DNA of 55,912 nt from NCBI RefSeq assembly GCF_020217485.1, contig NZ_JAEKMI010000029.1:1-55912 (forward strand), read 5' to 3'. The notes beneath the pieces were generated by a model, which did no database searches, was not told where the DNA came from, and worked only from the letters and a program-made list of their open reading frames with translations. Position numbers and translations under genes: made by a program. Positions 45,258-54,091 of this stretch are shown here, one piece after another. Within the stretch, counting starts at the first letter, position 1; the number at the start of each line of letters is the position of its first letter. Source of the DNA: Mycobacterium sp. WUMAC-067 (GTDB lineage: Bacteria; Actinomycetota; Actinomycetes; Mycobacteriales; Mycobacteriaceae).

Positions 45258-46167
45258 GCGTAGAGGGTAACGGTCGATCGGCCGCGACACCGCTGGCAGC
45301 GTCGCTTTGCGAGGCGGCCAGGGCCGCGACAAGCGCAGGGCGCCAGGGCCTTAGCGGCCGCAGCCCGGCCGCCGCGGACTGTCCGCTGCCCAGCGCGGAG
45401 TACGCCGGCCGCGGCGCCGGTCGGGGAAAGCGGTCGGTGCCGACCGGTTGCACCCGGGCCGGGTCGGCGCCGCATTCCTCGAAGACGGCGCGGGCCTGGT
45501 CGAACCGCGAGACCGCGCCCTCGTTGGCGGCGTGCAGGATCGGGCCGGGCACGCGGTCGTCGACGATCTGCAGCAGCGCGGCGGCCAGGTCGCCGACGTA
45601 GGTCGGGGAGCCGATCTGGTCGTCGACGACGTCCACCGGGCCGTCCCCGGCGGCCAGCCGGCGCATGACGGCGACGAAGTCCTTGCCGGTGCCGCCGGTG
45701 TAGACCCAGGCGGTGCGGACCACGACCGCCTCGGGCAGCGCCGCCAACACGGTCTGCTCCCCCGCGACCTTGCTGCGGGCGTACACGCCCTGCGGCGCGG
45801 TTTGGTCGCTGGGCTCGTACGGCCGGGGCGGCGCGCCGCCGAAGTCGCCGTTAAAGACGTAGTCGGTGGACACGTGGATCAACTGGGCGCCGGCCCGTGC
45901 GCAGGCCCGCGCGATGTGCCCAGGACCGGCCTCGTTGACCGCGAAGGCGCCGGCCTCGTCGGTTTCGGCGCCGTCGACATCTGTGTAGGCCGCGCAGTTG
46001 ATCACCACGTCGCCGCGCTGCACGATCCGCTCGGCCGCCGCGGGGTCGGTGATGTCCCACTGCGCTGACCCGCGTGCCAGGACCTCCCGGCCCTGACCTG
46101 CCGCCAGCGAGCTCAAATAGCTGCCCAGCTGCCCACCGGCCCCGGCGATCACGATCCTGCCTGACAT
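45250..46167 (-). CDS. rmlD: dTDP-4-dehydrorhamnose reductase RmlD
   Basis: The protein is 305 residues starting MSGRIVIAGAGGQLG, an NAD(P)-binding Rossmann fold of the extended SDR type. YARSKVAGE is the catalytic Tyr-Lys motif near residue 136, preceded by HVSTDYVFNG. It performs the last step of dTDP-L-rhamnose synthesis. It precedes wbbL in one operon and is divergent from lcp1. Confidence 0.95.
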   Translation of the reverse strand: MSGRIVIAGAGGQLGSYLSSLAAGQGREVLARGSAQWDITDPAAAERIVQRGDVVINCAAYTDVDGAETDEAGAFAVNEAGPGHIARACARAGAQLIHVSTDYVFNGDFGGAPPRPYEPSDQTAPQGVYARSKVAGEQTVLAALPEAVVVRTAWVYTGGTGKDFVAVMRRLAAGDGPVDVVDDQIGSPTYVGDLAAALLQIVDDRVPGPILHAANEGAVSRFDQARAVFEECGADPARVQPVGTDRFPRPAPRPAYSALGSGQSAAAGLRPLRPWRPALVAALAASQSDAASGVAADRPLPSTRD

Positions 46168-46280
46168 GGTTCGAGTTTGGCATGGCCGGGCGAAGCCCAG
46201 AAAAGCGCGGGGCCCAAGATATCGCGGGGCGGCGCGGGCCACGCCGCGATCGGCTACCCGTGAAGCTGATGTGTCGCAAG

Positions 46281-46286
46281 TAATGT
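46281..46286 (+). promoter_or_regulatory. -10 box of a leaderless lcp1 promoter
   Basis: TAATGT at 46281-46286 lies seven bases upstream of ATG 46293, so transcription would start on the A of the start codon. Confidence 0.5.
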
Positions 46287-46292
46287 AGTGGG

Positions 46293-47765
46293 ATGCCTGT
46301 GCAACGTGTGGTTCGTGTGATTACCACCGTGCTGACGCTCGCGGTCGTCGTCGGCACCGGGATCGCGTGGAGCAATGTCCGGTCCTTCGAAGACGGCATC
46401 TTTCACATGTCGGCGCCCTCGCTGGGCAAGGGCGGCGACGACGGCGCGATCGACATCCTGTTGGTCGGCCTCGACAGCCGCACCGACGCGCACGGCAACC
46501 CGCTGTCCCAAGAGGAACTGGACACGCTGAAGGCCGGCGACGAGGAAGCCACCAACACCGACACGATCATCCTCATCCGGATCCCCAACAACGGGAAGTC
46601 GGCGACCGCGATCTCGATCCCGCGCGACTCCTACGTCGCCGCCCCTGGGCTGGGCAAGACCAAGATCAACGGCGTCTACGGCCAGACCCGGGAAGCCAAG
46701 CGCGCCAGCCTGGTCAGGGCCGGCGATGCCGCGGCGGATGCGGCCGCCCAGGGCACCGAGGCCGGCCGCGAGGCGCTGATCAAGACCGTCGCCGACCTCA
46801 CCGGCGTCACCGTCGATCACTACGCCGAGATCGGACTGCTCGGTTTCTCGCTGATCACCGACGCCCTCGGCGGCGTCGACGTCTGCCTCAAAGAGCCCGT
46901 GTTCGAACCGCTTTCGGGTGCGGACTTCCCGGCGGGCCCGCAACGGCTCAGCGGCCCGGAGGCGCTCAGCTTCGTGCGCCAGCGCCACGAACTGCCGCGC
47001 GGCGACCTGGACCGGGTGGTGCGCCAGCAGGTGGTGATGGCCTCGCTGGCCCATCGGGTCATCTCCGGCAAGACGTTGTCCAGCCCCACCACGGTGCGGC
47101 GCCTGGAATCCGCAGTGCAGCGTTCGGTGGTGATCTCGGCCGGGTGGGACGTGATGGATTTCGTGCAGCAGATGCAGAAGCTGGCGGGCGGCAACGTCGC
47201 GTTCGCCACCATCCCGGTGCTCGACGGCGCCGGCTGGAGCGACGACGGCATGCAGAGCGTGGTGCGGGTGGACCCGCACCAGGTGGCCGATTGGGTCGGC
47301 GGCCTGCTGCACGAGCAGGAGCAGGGCAAGACCGAGGAGATCGCCTACACGCCCGCGAAGACCACCGCCAGCGTCGTCAACGACACCGACATCAACGGGC
47401 TGGCCGCGGCGGTGTCAGACGTGTTGAGCGCCAAGGGCTTTGCCACCGGCACGGTGGGCAACAACGACGGCGGGCACGTCAAGGCCAGCCAGGTCCGCGC
47501 CGCCAAGATCGACGACATGGGGGCAAAAGAGGTCTCCAAAGAACTGGGTGGGTTGCCGGTGATCGCCGACACCTCGCTGGCGCCGGGCGCGGTGCGCGTG
47601 GTGCTGGCCAACGACTACAGCGGGCCGGGCTCGGGCCTGTCCGGCACCGAATCGATCATGCCCGCCCGGGTGTCCACCGCCGGCGCGGTGACCGCCAACG
47701 CGGGCGCTCCCCCGCCGTCGCCGATCCTGACCGCCGGTTCCGACAAGCCGGAGTGCATAAACTAA
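46293..47765 (+). CDS. lcp1: LytR-CpsA-Psr family ligase Lcp1 (Rv3267 homologue)
   Basis: The protein is 490 residues with an N-terminal membrane helix (VITTVLTLAVVVGTGIAW). The LCP domain (ILLVGLDSRT, TDTIILIRI, ISIPRDSYV and ALSFVRQRHELPRGDLDR) carries the conserved Arg and Asp residues that bind polyprenyl phosphate and metal. A C-terminal LytR_C domain (ASVVNDTDINGLAAAVSDVL) follows. Lcp1 attaches arabinogalactan to peptidoglycan. It is divergent from the rmlD-wbbL genes that make the linker. Confidence 0.93.
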   Translation: MPVQRVVRVITTVLTLAVVVGTGIAWSNVRSFEDGIFHMSAPSLGKGGDDGAIDILLVGLDSRTDAHGNPLSQEELDTLKAGDEEATNTDTIILIRIPNNGKSATAISIPRDSYVAAPGLGKTKINGVYGQTREAKRASLVRAGDAAADAAAQGTEAGREALIKTVADLTGVTVDHYAEIGLLGFSLITDALGGVDVCLKEPVFEPLSGADFPAGPQRLSGPEALSFVRQRHELPRGDLDRVVRQQVVMASLAHRVISGKTLSSPTTVRRLESAVQRSVVISAGWDVMDFVQQMQKLAGGNVAFATIPVLDGAGWSDDGMQSVVRVDPHQVADWVGGLLHEQEQGKTEEIAYTPAKTTASVVNDTDINGLAAAVSDVLSAKGFATGTVGNNDGGHVKASQVRAAKIDDMGAKEVSKELGGLPVIADTSLAPGAVRVVLANDYSGPGSGLSGTESIMPARVSTAGAVTANAGAPPPSPILTAGSDKPECIN

Positions 47766-47771
47766 CGACCC

Positions 47772-48488
47772 GTGCATCAACTGAGCACGCTGAGCGGTGC
47801 CATCCTCGATCCGATGCTGCGGTCCGACCCGGTCGGCCCGCGGATCACGTACTACGACGACGCGACCGGCGAGCGCATCGAATTGTCCGGGGTGACGCTG
47901 GCCAACTGGGCCGCCAAGACGGGCAACCTGTTGCGCGACGAACTGGGGGCCGGGGCGGCCAGCCGCGTCGCGATCCTGCTGCCCGCGCACTGGCAGACGG
48001 CGGCCGTGCTGTTCGGGGTGTGGTGGATCGGCGCCGAGGCGGTGCTGGCGGGCCCGGCCGACCTGGCGCTCTGCACCATCGAGAGGCTGGACGAAGCCGA
48101 CGACGCGGTGGCGGGAGGCGAGGTCGCGGTGCTGTCGCTCGACGCGTTCGGCCGCCCCGCGCCCGACCTGCCGATCGGCGTGACCGACTACGCCACCGCG
48201 GTGCGGGTGCACGGCGACCAGATCGTTCCCGAACCGCGCCCGGGCCCGGCGCTGGGTGGGCGCTCGGTCGACGAGGTGCTTGCGGACTGTCAAACCTCCG
48301 CGGCGACAAGGGGTTTGACGTCGAGCGACCGCGTGCTGTCCGGTAAGCCGTGGACCGACCCCGCAGAGCTGGTGGACGGCCTGCTGGCGATCATGGCCGT
48401 CGGCGCCTCGCTGGTGCAGGTGGCCAACGCCGATCCGGACGCGCAGTCGCGCCGCATCGAGACCGAAAAGGTCACCCGGGTGCTGTGA
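47772..48488 (+). CDS. TIGR03089 family protein (Rv3268 homologue)
   Basis: The protein is 238 residues from a GTG at 47772, seven bases after lcp1. Residues GPRITYYDDATGERIEL, VTLANWAAKTGNLLRDE and VAILLPAHWQTAAVLFGVWW resemble the N-terminal part of acyl-CoA synthetase-like (AMP-binding) proteins, but the ATP-binding motifs are missing, so it is a non-enzymatic relative. The function is unknown. It is probably co-transcribed with lcp1. Confidence 0.8.
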   Translation: MHQLSTLSGAILDPMLRSDPVGPRITYYDDATGERIELSGVTLANWAAKTGNLLRDELGAGAASRVAILLPAHWQTAAVLFGVWWIGAEAVLAGPADLALCTIERLDEADDAVAGGEVAVLSLDAFGRPAPDLPIGVTDYATAVRVHGDQIVPEPRPGPALGGRSVDEVLADCQTSAATRGLTSSDRVLSGKPWTDPAELVDGLLAIMAVGASLVQVANADPDAQSRRIETEKVTRVL

Positions 48489-48519
48489 GGCCGTCCCGCC
48501 GGCCCACCGCCGTCGATAC

Positions 48520-48551
48520 ATATTGATATCGCAATATTTCGATGTTAACGT
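48520..48551 (+). promoter_or_regulatory. pacL1-ctpC promoter with AT-rich palindrome
   Basis: ATATTG (48520-48525) and CAATAT (48532-48537) form an inverted repeat around ATATCG. A -35 box TTGATA at 48523-48528 and a -10 box TAACGT at 48546-48551 are spaced 17 bases. The palindrome covers the -35 box, which fits repression by a metal-sensing ArsR/SmtB-type regulator; the regulator is not identified. Confidence 0.6.
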
Positions 48552-48598
48552 CGAGCGGACATCGGCTAAACGCTGAGACGACGAGGAAGGTTGCGGTG

Positions 48599-48880
48599 AT
48601 GGCGGTGTACGGGCTCTTGGCGAAGGCGGCGGGGACGGTCGTCACCGGGCTGGTCGGCGTGACGGCCTACGAGGTGGTGCGCAAGGCCGTGGCCAAGGCG
48701 CCACTGCACGAGACCGCGGTGAAGGGCGCCGAGCTCGGACTCCGCGGCACCCGCAGGGCCGAGGAGGCCGCCGAGTCGGCGCGCCTGCGCCTCGCCGACG
48801 TGATGGCCGAGGCCCGCGAGCGTATCGGCGAGGAGGCGCCCACGCCGTCGATCGCCGACACCCACGACCACGAGCACTGA
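48599..48880 (+). CDS. pacL1: PacL1-type metal chaperone (DUF1490; Rv3269 homologue)
   Basis: The protein is 93 residues from ATG 48599, preceded by GAGGAAGG. An N-terminal hydrophobic helix (YGLLAKAAGTVVTGLVGVTAYEVV) anchors it in the membrane; a charged amphipathic helix follows; the C-terminus DTHDHEH is the zinc-binding motif of PacL proteins (the M. tuberculosis form ends in a similar Asp/His motif). PacL1 assembles with the P-type ATPase CtpC into membrane platforms for zinc efflux. It sits nine bases before ctpC. Confidence 0.88.
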   Translation: MAVYGLLAKAAGTVVTGLVGVTAYEVVRKAVAKAPLHETAVKGAELGLRGTRRAEEAAESARLRLADVMAEARERIGEEAPTPSIADTHDHEH

Positions 48881-48888
48881 TCGCCACG

Positions 48889-51156
48889 ATGGACCTAGCC
48901 CTAGTCCCCGACGTTGCAGACGAGGTACGAGCGAATGACCCTGCGCTGCAGGTGATTTCGGATGCCGCCGGGCGCATGCGGGTCGCGGTCGCCTGGGTGC
49001 GCGCCGATTCGCGGCGCGCCGTCGCGGTCGAGGAGGCCGTCGCCAAGTGCGAGGGCGTGCGCGTGGTGCACGCCTACCCGCGCACCGGATCGGTGGTCGT
49101 CTGGTATTCGCCCCGGCGCTGCGACCGGTCCTCGGTGCTCGCGGCCATCGGCGACGCGGCACACGTCGCCGCCGAGCTGATCCCGGTCCGCGCGCCGCAT
49201 TCGTCGGAGATCCGCAACGCCGACGTGCTGCGCATGGTGATCGGCGGCGCGGCGCTGGCCCTGCTCGGGGTGCGCCGCTACGTGTTCGCCCGGCCGCCGC
49301 TGCTCGGCCCCAGCGGCCGGCTGTTCGCCACCGGCGTCACCGTCTTCACCGGCTATCCCTTCCTGCGCGGCGCGCTGCGCTCGTTGCGCTCCGGCAGGGC
49401 CGGGACCGACGCGCTGGTCTCCGCGGCGACAGTGGCGAGCCTGGTGCTGCGGGAGAACGTCGTCGCGCTGACCGTGTTGTGGTTGCTCAACATCGGTGAG
49501 TACCTGCAGGACCTGACGCTGCGACGGACCCGGCGGGCCATCTCGGAGCTGCTGCGCGGCAACCAGGACACGGCATGGCTCCGGCTCGACGACGGCAACG
49601 AGGTGCAGGTGCCGATCGACACCGTGCAGATCGGCGACGAGGTCGTGGTGCACGACCACGTCGCGATCCCGGTCGACGGCGAGGTGGTCGACGGCGAGGC
49701 CGTCGTCAACCAGTCCGCGATCACCGGGGAGAACCTGCCGGTCAGCATCGTGGCGGGCGCGCACGTACACGCCGGTTCGGTGGTGGTGCGCGGGCGGCTG
49801 GTGGTGCGGGCCAGCGCGGTCGGCAATCAGACCACCATCGGGCGCATCATCGCCCGGGTCGAAGAGGCGCAGCACGACCGGGCGCCGATCCAGACCGTCG
49901 GCGAAAACTTCTCTCGCCGTTTCGTTCCCACCTCGTTCATCGTCTCGGCCATCACGCTGGCGGTCACCGGTGACGTCCGCCGGGCGATGACGATGCTGCT
50001 CATCGCCTGCCCGTGCGCGGTGGGTTTGGCCACCCCGACGGCGATCAGCGCGGCGATCGGCAACGGCGCGCGCCGCGGGATTCTGATCAAGGGCGGTTCG
50101 CACCTCGAGCAGGCCGGCCGGGTGGACGCGATCGTGTTCGACAAGACCGGCACGCTCACCGTCGGGCGGCCGGTGGTCACCAATATCATTGCGCTGCACA
50201 AGGACTGGCAGCCCGAGCAGGTGCTGGCCTATGCGGCCAGCTCGGAGATCCACTCCCGCCACCCGCTGGCCGAGGCGGTGATCCGCTCCACCGAGGAGCG
50301 CCACATCACCATCCCGCCGCATGAGGAGTGTGAGGTGCTGGTCGGGCTGGGCATGCGGACCTGGGCCGACGGCCGCACCCTGCTGCTGGGCAGCCCCGGG
50401 CTGCTGCGCTCCGAAAAGGTCAGGGTGTCCAAGAAGGCGTCGGAATGGGTGGACCGGCTGCGCCGCGAGGCCGAGACGCCGCTGCTGCTGGCGGTCGACG
50501 GCAAGCTGGTGGGGTTGATCAGCCTGCGCGACGAGGTGCGGCCGGAGGCCGCCGATGTGCTGAAAAAGTTGCGCGCCAACGGCATTCGCCGGATCGTGAT
50601 GCTCACCGGCGATCACCCGGACATCGCCGAGGTGGTGGCGGGCGAACTCGGGATCGACGAGTGGCGCGCCGAGGTGATGCCGGAGGACAAGCTCGCGGCG
50701 GTGCGCGAACTGCAGGACGCGGGGTTCATCGTCGGCATGGTCGGCGACGGCATCAACGACGCCCCCGCGCTGGCGGCCGCCGACATCGGCATCGCCATGG
50801 GGCTGGCCGGGACCGACGTCGCGGTGGAGACCGCCGACGTGGCGCTGGCCAACGACGACCTGCACCGCCTGCTCGACGTGCGGGACCTGGGGGCCCGCGC
50901 CGTCGACGTCATCCGGGAGAACTACAGCATGTCCATCGCCGTCAACGCCGCCGGGCTGATCATCGGCGCGGGCGGGGCGCTGTCCCCGGTGCTGGCGGCG
51001 ATTCTGCACAACGCGTCGTCGGTGGCGGTGGTGGCCAACAGCTCCCGGCTGATCAGATATCGGCTGGATGTGCCGCGCGACAACGGTGATCGCCAGCGCG
51101 GCGAAGCCGGGCGCAGCGGGTCACCGCGCGGCAGCGGTGAGCGCGGCGGAAACTAG
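48889..51156 (+). CDS. ctpC: P1B-type metal-exporting ATPase CtpC
   Basis: The protein is 755 residues, longer than the roughly 718 recalled for M. tuberculosis. It has the N-terminal heavy-metal-associated-like domain, the transport motif CPC in IACPCAVGLATP near residue 373, the phosphorylation motif DKTGTLT near 423, and the P-domain GDGINDAPAL near 622. It exports zinc (manganese has also been reported for this family) from the cytoplasm. The extra C-terminal part, NGDRQRGEAGRSGSPRGSGE, is encoded by the same GC-rich repeat as at 32970-33015. It converges with the CDF-like gene, overlapping it by four bases. Confidence 0.94.
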   Translation: MDLALVPDVADEVRANDPALQVISDAAGRMRVAVAWVRADSRRAVAVEEAVAKCEGVRVVHAYPRTGSVVVWYSPRRCDRSSVLAAIGDAAHVAAELIPVRAPHSSEIRNADVLRMVIGGAALALLGVRRYVFARPPLLGPSGRLFATGVTVFTGYPFLRGALRSLRSGRAGTDALVSAATVASLVLRENVVALTVLWLLNIGEYLQDLTLRRTRRAISELLRGNQDTAWLRLDDGNEVQVPIDTVQIGDEVVVHDHVAIPVDGEVVDGEAVVNQSAITGENLPVSIVAGAHVHAGSVVVRGRLVVRASAVGNQTTIGRIIARVEEAQHDRAPIQTVGENFSRRFVPTSFIVSAITLAVTGDVRRAMTMLLIACPCAVGLATPTAISAAIGNGARRGILIKGGSHLEQAGRVDAIVFDKTGTLTVGRPVVTNIIALHKDWQPEQVLAYAASSEIHSRHPLAEAVIRSTEERHITIPPHEECEVLVGLGMRTWADGRTLLLGSPGLLRSEKVRVSKKASEWVDRLRREAETPLLLAVDGKLVGLISLRDEVRPEAADVLKKLRANGIRRIVMLTGDHPDIAEVVAGELGIDEWRAEVMPEDKLAAVRELQDAGFIVGMVGDGINDAPALAAADIGIAMGLAGTDVAVETADVALANDDLHRLLDVRDLGARAVDVIRENYSMSIAVNAAGLIIGAGGALSPVLAAILHNASSVAVVANSSRLIRYRLDVPRDNGDRQRGEAGRSGSPRGSGERGGN
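51085..51129 (+). repeat. Dispersed GC-rich repeat at the end of ctpC
   Basis: GGTGATCGCCAGCGCGGCG runs on into AAGCCGGGCGCAGCGGGTC. The segment matches 32969-33014 with about six base differences over 44 bases. Confidence 0.7.
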
Positions 51157-51803
51157 CAGCCGCACTGCTCGCCGCGCCAGGCGCGCACGCCCTGCCACAC
51201 GGCGACACCGGCGATCGCGAGCCCCACGGCGGGGTCGATCCACCACGCGCTCGACCACAGCGCCGTCGCGGCAAGGCCGATCAGCACCCCGGCGGCCTGG
51301 GCGGCGCACAGGTAGTTCTGGATGCCCTCGGCCTCGGTGGCTCCCGAGCCCAACCGCGCACCCAGCCGGTGGTTGGCCCGGCCCAGCACCGGCATGAGCA
51401 GCAGGGCCAGGGCGGTCAGCCCGATGCCGATCACCGACGTCTCGGCGCGGTGGTCACCGGCCAACTCGCGGATGGATTCGGCGGCGATGTACGGGGCGGT
51501 CAGCCAGAACGACACCGCGACGCCGCGTTGCGCGCGCCGCTCGGCGGTGTGGGAAAAGGTGCGCGCACCGCTGAACCGCCACACCACCATCGCGCTGGCC
51601 AGCGCCTCCGACGCCCCACCGAGGGCCCATCCGGTCAGGGCGATGGAGCCGACCGAGAGGCCCTGCCACAGCCCGACGACGCCCTCGACGAGCACGACGG
51701 CCAGGCTGATCCATGCCAGCCGACGGGCCCATGCGGCGCCGCGCGTGAAGTCGGCGTCGTGCGCGGCGGTGCATTCGCGCGCGAGGGCAACCGAAGTGGT
51801 CAT
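51153..51803 (-). CDS. CDF-like cation efflux membrane protein (Rv3271c homologue)
   Basis: The protein is 216 residues with about six membrane helices. It ends WWIDPAVGLAIAGVAVWQG and then the Cys pair GEQCGC, which resembles the DxxxD metal site and tail of CDF-type transporters. The N-terminal helix region lacks the usual HxxxD pair in clear form. Its gene is convergent with ctpC, suggesting a second metal-efflux route in the same locus. Confidence 0.7.
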   Translation of the reverse strand: MTTSVALARECTAAHDADFTRGAAWARRLAWISLAVVLVEGVVGLWQGLSVGSIALTGWALGGASEALASAMVVWRFSGARTFSHTAERRAQRGVAVSFWLTAPYIAAESIRELAGDHRAETSVIGIGLTALALLLMPVLGRANHRLGARLGSGATEAEGIQNYLCAAQAAGVLIGLAATALWSSAWWIDPAVGLAIAGVAVWQGVRAWRGEQCGC

Positions 51804-51890
51804 TGGGCCAGGTTAGCGAGCGCGCGGCGGGGCCGGTGCCGCAACACCCGGCCGTGATCGATCTGTGTCGCGGCGCGGCGCGGCCGGGGC

Positions 51891-51913
51891 CCGGGCCGCG
51901 GGCCGCGGCCCGG
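51891..51913. promoter_or_regulatory. GC-rich hairpin upstream of the methyltransferase gene
   Basis: CCGGGCCGC at 51891-51899 and GCGGCCCGG at 51905-51913 are perfect inverted arms around GGGCC. It lies between the divergent CDF-like and methyltransferase genes. Confidence 0.35.
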
Positions 51914-51961
51914 AGTGGGTAGTTATTGTTGCTAACCAGTAGACCCGAAGGGAATTCCGCG

Positions 51962-52876
51962 ATGGCGCGCACCGACGACGACACCTGGGACCTGGCCACC
52001 AGCGTGGGGGCGACCGCCACCATGGTGGCCGCGGGACGGGCCCGGGCCACCCGGGACGGGCTGATCGACGACCGGTTCGCCGAGCCGCTTGTGCGCGCGG
52101 TCGGTGTCGACTTCATGACCCGGTGGGCCGCCGGCGAACTCGACGCCGACGACGTCGACGAGCCCGGCGCCGCGTGGGGCATGCAGCGCATGACCGACAT
52201 GATGGCCGCCCGCACCCGCTACATCGACGCGTTCTTCGCCGAGGCGGGGGCGGCCGGCATCCGCCAGGTGGTCATCCTCGCCTCCGGCCTGGATGCGCGC
52301 GCCTACCGGCTGCCCTGGGCCGCGGGCACCACGGTGTTCGAGATCGACCAGCCGCAGGTCCTCGAATTCAAGGCCGCGACCATCGCCGACCTCGGCGCCC
52401 GGCCGACCGCCGAGGTCCGCACCGTCCCGGTCGACCTGCGCCACGACTGGCCGTCGGCGCTGCGCGGGGCCGGCTTCGACACCGGGCGGCCCGCCGCCTG
52501 GGCCGCCGAGGGGCTGATCGGCTTCCTGCCGCCCGAGGCCCAGGACCGGCTGCTGGACAACATCACCGCGCTGTCCGCCGACGGCAGCCAGCTGGTGGCC
52601 GAGGTCTTCGCGAACACCGGCGCCAGCGGGGACGCGCTGAACGCGGCGAGCGAAAAGTGGCGGCAGCGCGGCCTCGACATCGCGCTGGGCGATCTGGGGT
52701 TCCCCGGGCCGCGCAATGACGTGGCGGCCTATCTGCAGCAGCGGGGCTGGCAACCGGCGCGCACCCCGCTGAACCAGCTGCTGGCCAACGCCGGGCTGCC
52801 GCTGCAGTCGACCGACCCCGAGGCACCCTTCGCCCAGAACTACTACTGCACCGCGGTGCTCAACGCGGCGCATTAA
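51962..52876 (+). CDS. SAM-dependent methyltransferase, leucine carboxyl methyltransferase-like (TIGR00027)
   Basis: The protein is 304 residues starting MARTDDDTWDLATSVGATA. It shows the class I SAM fold with ARTRYIDAFF, VVILASGLDARAYRLPW, VFEIDQPQVLEFK and AEGLIGFLPPEAQDRLL, the diagnostic features of a large mycobacterial family of putative O-methyltransferases. The substrate is not known. Its start follows GAAGGGAATT. A CoA-transferase gene follows after 15 bases. Confidence 0.85.
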   Translation: MARTDDDTWDLATSVGATATMVAAGRARATRDGLIDDRFAEPLVRAVGVDFMTRWAAGELDADDVDEPGAAWGMQRMTDMMAARTRYIDAFFAEAGAAGIRQVVILASGLDARAYRLPWAAGTTVFEIDQPQVLEFKAATIADLGARPTAEVRTVPVDLRHDWPSALRGAGFDTGRPAAWAAEGLIGFLPPEAQDRLLDNITALSADGSQLVAEVFANTGASGDALNAASEKWRQRGLDIALGDLGFPGPRNDVAAYLQQRGWQPARTPLNQLLANAGLPLQSTDPEAPFAQNYYCTAVLNAAH

Positions 52877-52891
52877 AGGAAGGCAGACACC

Positions 52892-54088
52892 GTGCCAAAC
52901 AGTAAGCCGCCCAAGCCGCTTGACGGATTCCGGGTTCTCGACTTCACCCAGAACATCGCCGGGCCGATGGCAGGCCAGGTGCTGGCCGACCTGGGGGCTG
53001 AGGTCATCAAGGTCGAGGCGCCCATCGGCGAGGCCGCCCGCCACATCACCGCGGTCCTGCCTGGCCGCCCGCCGCTGGCCACCCTGTTCCTGCCCCACAA
53101 CCGGGGCAAGAAGTCGGTGATGGCGGACCTGCGCAGCGACGAGGCCAAGCAGCAGATCATGCGACTGGTCGACACCGCCGACGTTGTGCTGGAAGGGTTT
53201 CGACCCGGGGTGATGGAACGCATGGGCCTGGGACCCGACGAGCTGCAAGCCCGCAACCCCCAACTCATCTACGCGCGCCTGTCGGCCTACGGCGGCAACG
53301 GCCCGGAGGGCAGCCGGCCCGGCGTGGACCTGATGGTGGCCGCCGAATCGGGCATGACGACCGGGATGCCCACGCCCAGCGGCAAACCCCAGATCATCCC
53401 CTTCCAGCTCGTCGACGCCGCCAGCGGTCACGTGCTGGCGCAGGCGGTGCTGGCCGCGCTGCTCAACCGCGAGCGCCACGGGGTGGCCGACGTCGTGCGG
53501 GTCGCCATGTACGACGTCGCGGTCAGCCTGCAGGCCAGTCAGCTGACCATCCACCTGAACAAGCCGAACGCCGAACCCAAGCCTGCGGATTCAGCGTCAA
53601 AACCCAAGCGGCGCAAGGGTGTCGGGTTCGCGACCCAGCCGTCGGACGCCTTCAAGGCGGCCGACGGCTACCTGGTGATCAGTGCCTACGTGCCCAAGCA
53701 CTGGGACAAGCTGTGCGAGATCATCGGCCGCCCCGACATGCGCGACGACGAACGGTTCATCGACCAGCGCGCCCGCGCGCTCAACTATCCGGAGCTCACC
53801 GAGGAACTCGAGAAGGCGCTGGCCGCCAAGACCGCCGACGAATGGGTCCGGCTGCTCCAGGAGGGCGGCCTGATGGCCTGCCACGCCTACACCTGGAAGC
53901 AGGTGGTCGGCACCGCGCTGTTCGCCGAGAACGAGCTCGCCCTGCCGGTCGGCGAGGGCGAGGACGCGGTCACCGTAATCCGCACCCCGGCACGGTATTC
54001 GAGCTTCGACGCTGACGCCACCGATCCTCCCCCGGCCCTCGGGCAGCACACCGAGGAGTATCTGGGCGCACCGCAACCCGCATCGTGA
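52892..54088 (+). CDS. CaiB/BaiF family (class III) CoA-transferase (Rv3272 homologue)
   Basis: The protein is 398 residues from a GTG at 52892 (VPNSKPPKPLDGFRVLDFTQNIAGP). The family blocks are GPMAGQVLADLGAEVIKVEAP, NRGKKSVMADLRS, ADVVLEGFRPGVMERMGL and LIYARLSAYGGNGP. The catalytic Asp of this family is consistent with GVDLMVAAESG near residue 145. It transfers CoA between organic acids; the acid pair is unknown. It probably forms an operon with the preceding methyltransferase. Confidence 0.9.
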   Translation: MPNSKPPKPLDGFRVLDFTQNIAGPMAGQVLADLGAEVIKVEAPIGEAARHITAVLPGRPPLATLFLPHNRGKKSVMADLRSDEAKQQIMRLVDTADVVLEGFRPGVMERMGLGPDELQARNPQLIYARLSAYGGNGPEGSRPGVDLMVAAESGMTTGMPTPSGKPQIIPFQLVDAASGHVLAQAVLAALLNRERHGVADVVRVAMYDVAVSLQASQLTIHLNKPNAEPKPADSASKPKRRKGVGFATQPSDAFKAADGYLVISAYVPKHWDKLCEIIGRPDMRDDERFIDQRARALNYPELTEELEKALAAKTADEWVRLLQEGGLMACHAYTWKQVVGTALFAENELALPVGEGEDAVTVIRTPARYSSFDADATDPPPALGQHTEEYLGAPQPAS

Positions 54089-54091
54089 GCC

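Noticed and set aside
51932..53554. Minus-strand frame of 540 codons across the methyltransferase and CoA-transferase genes
   Set aside because: Antisense to two conserved genes, with shadow-frame composition.
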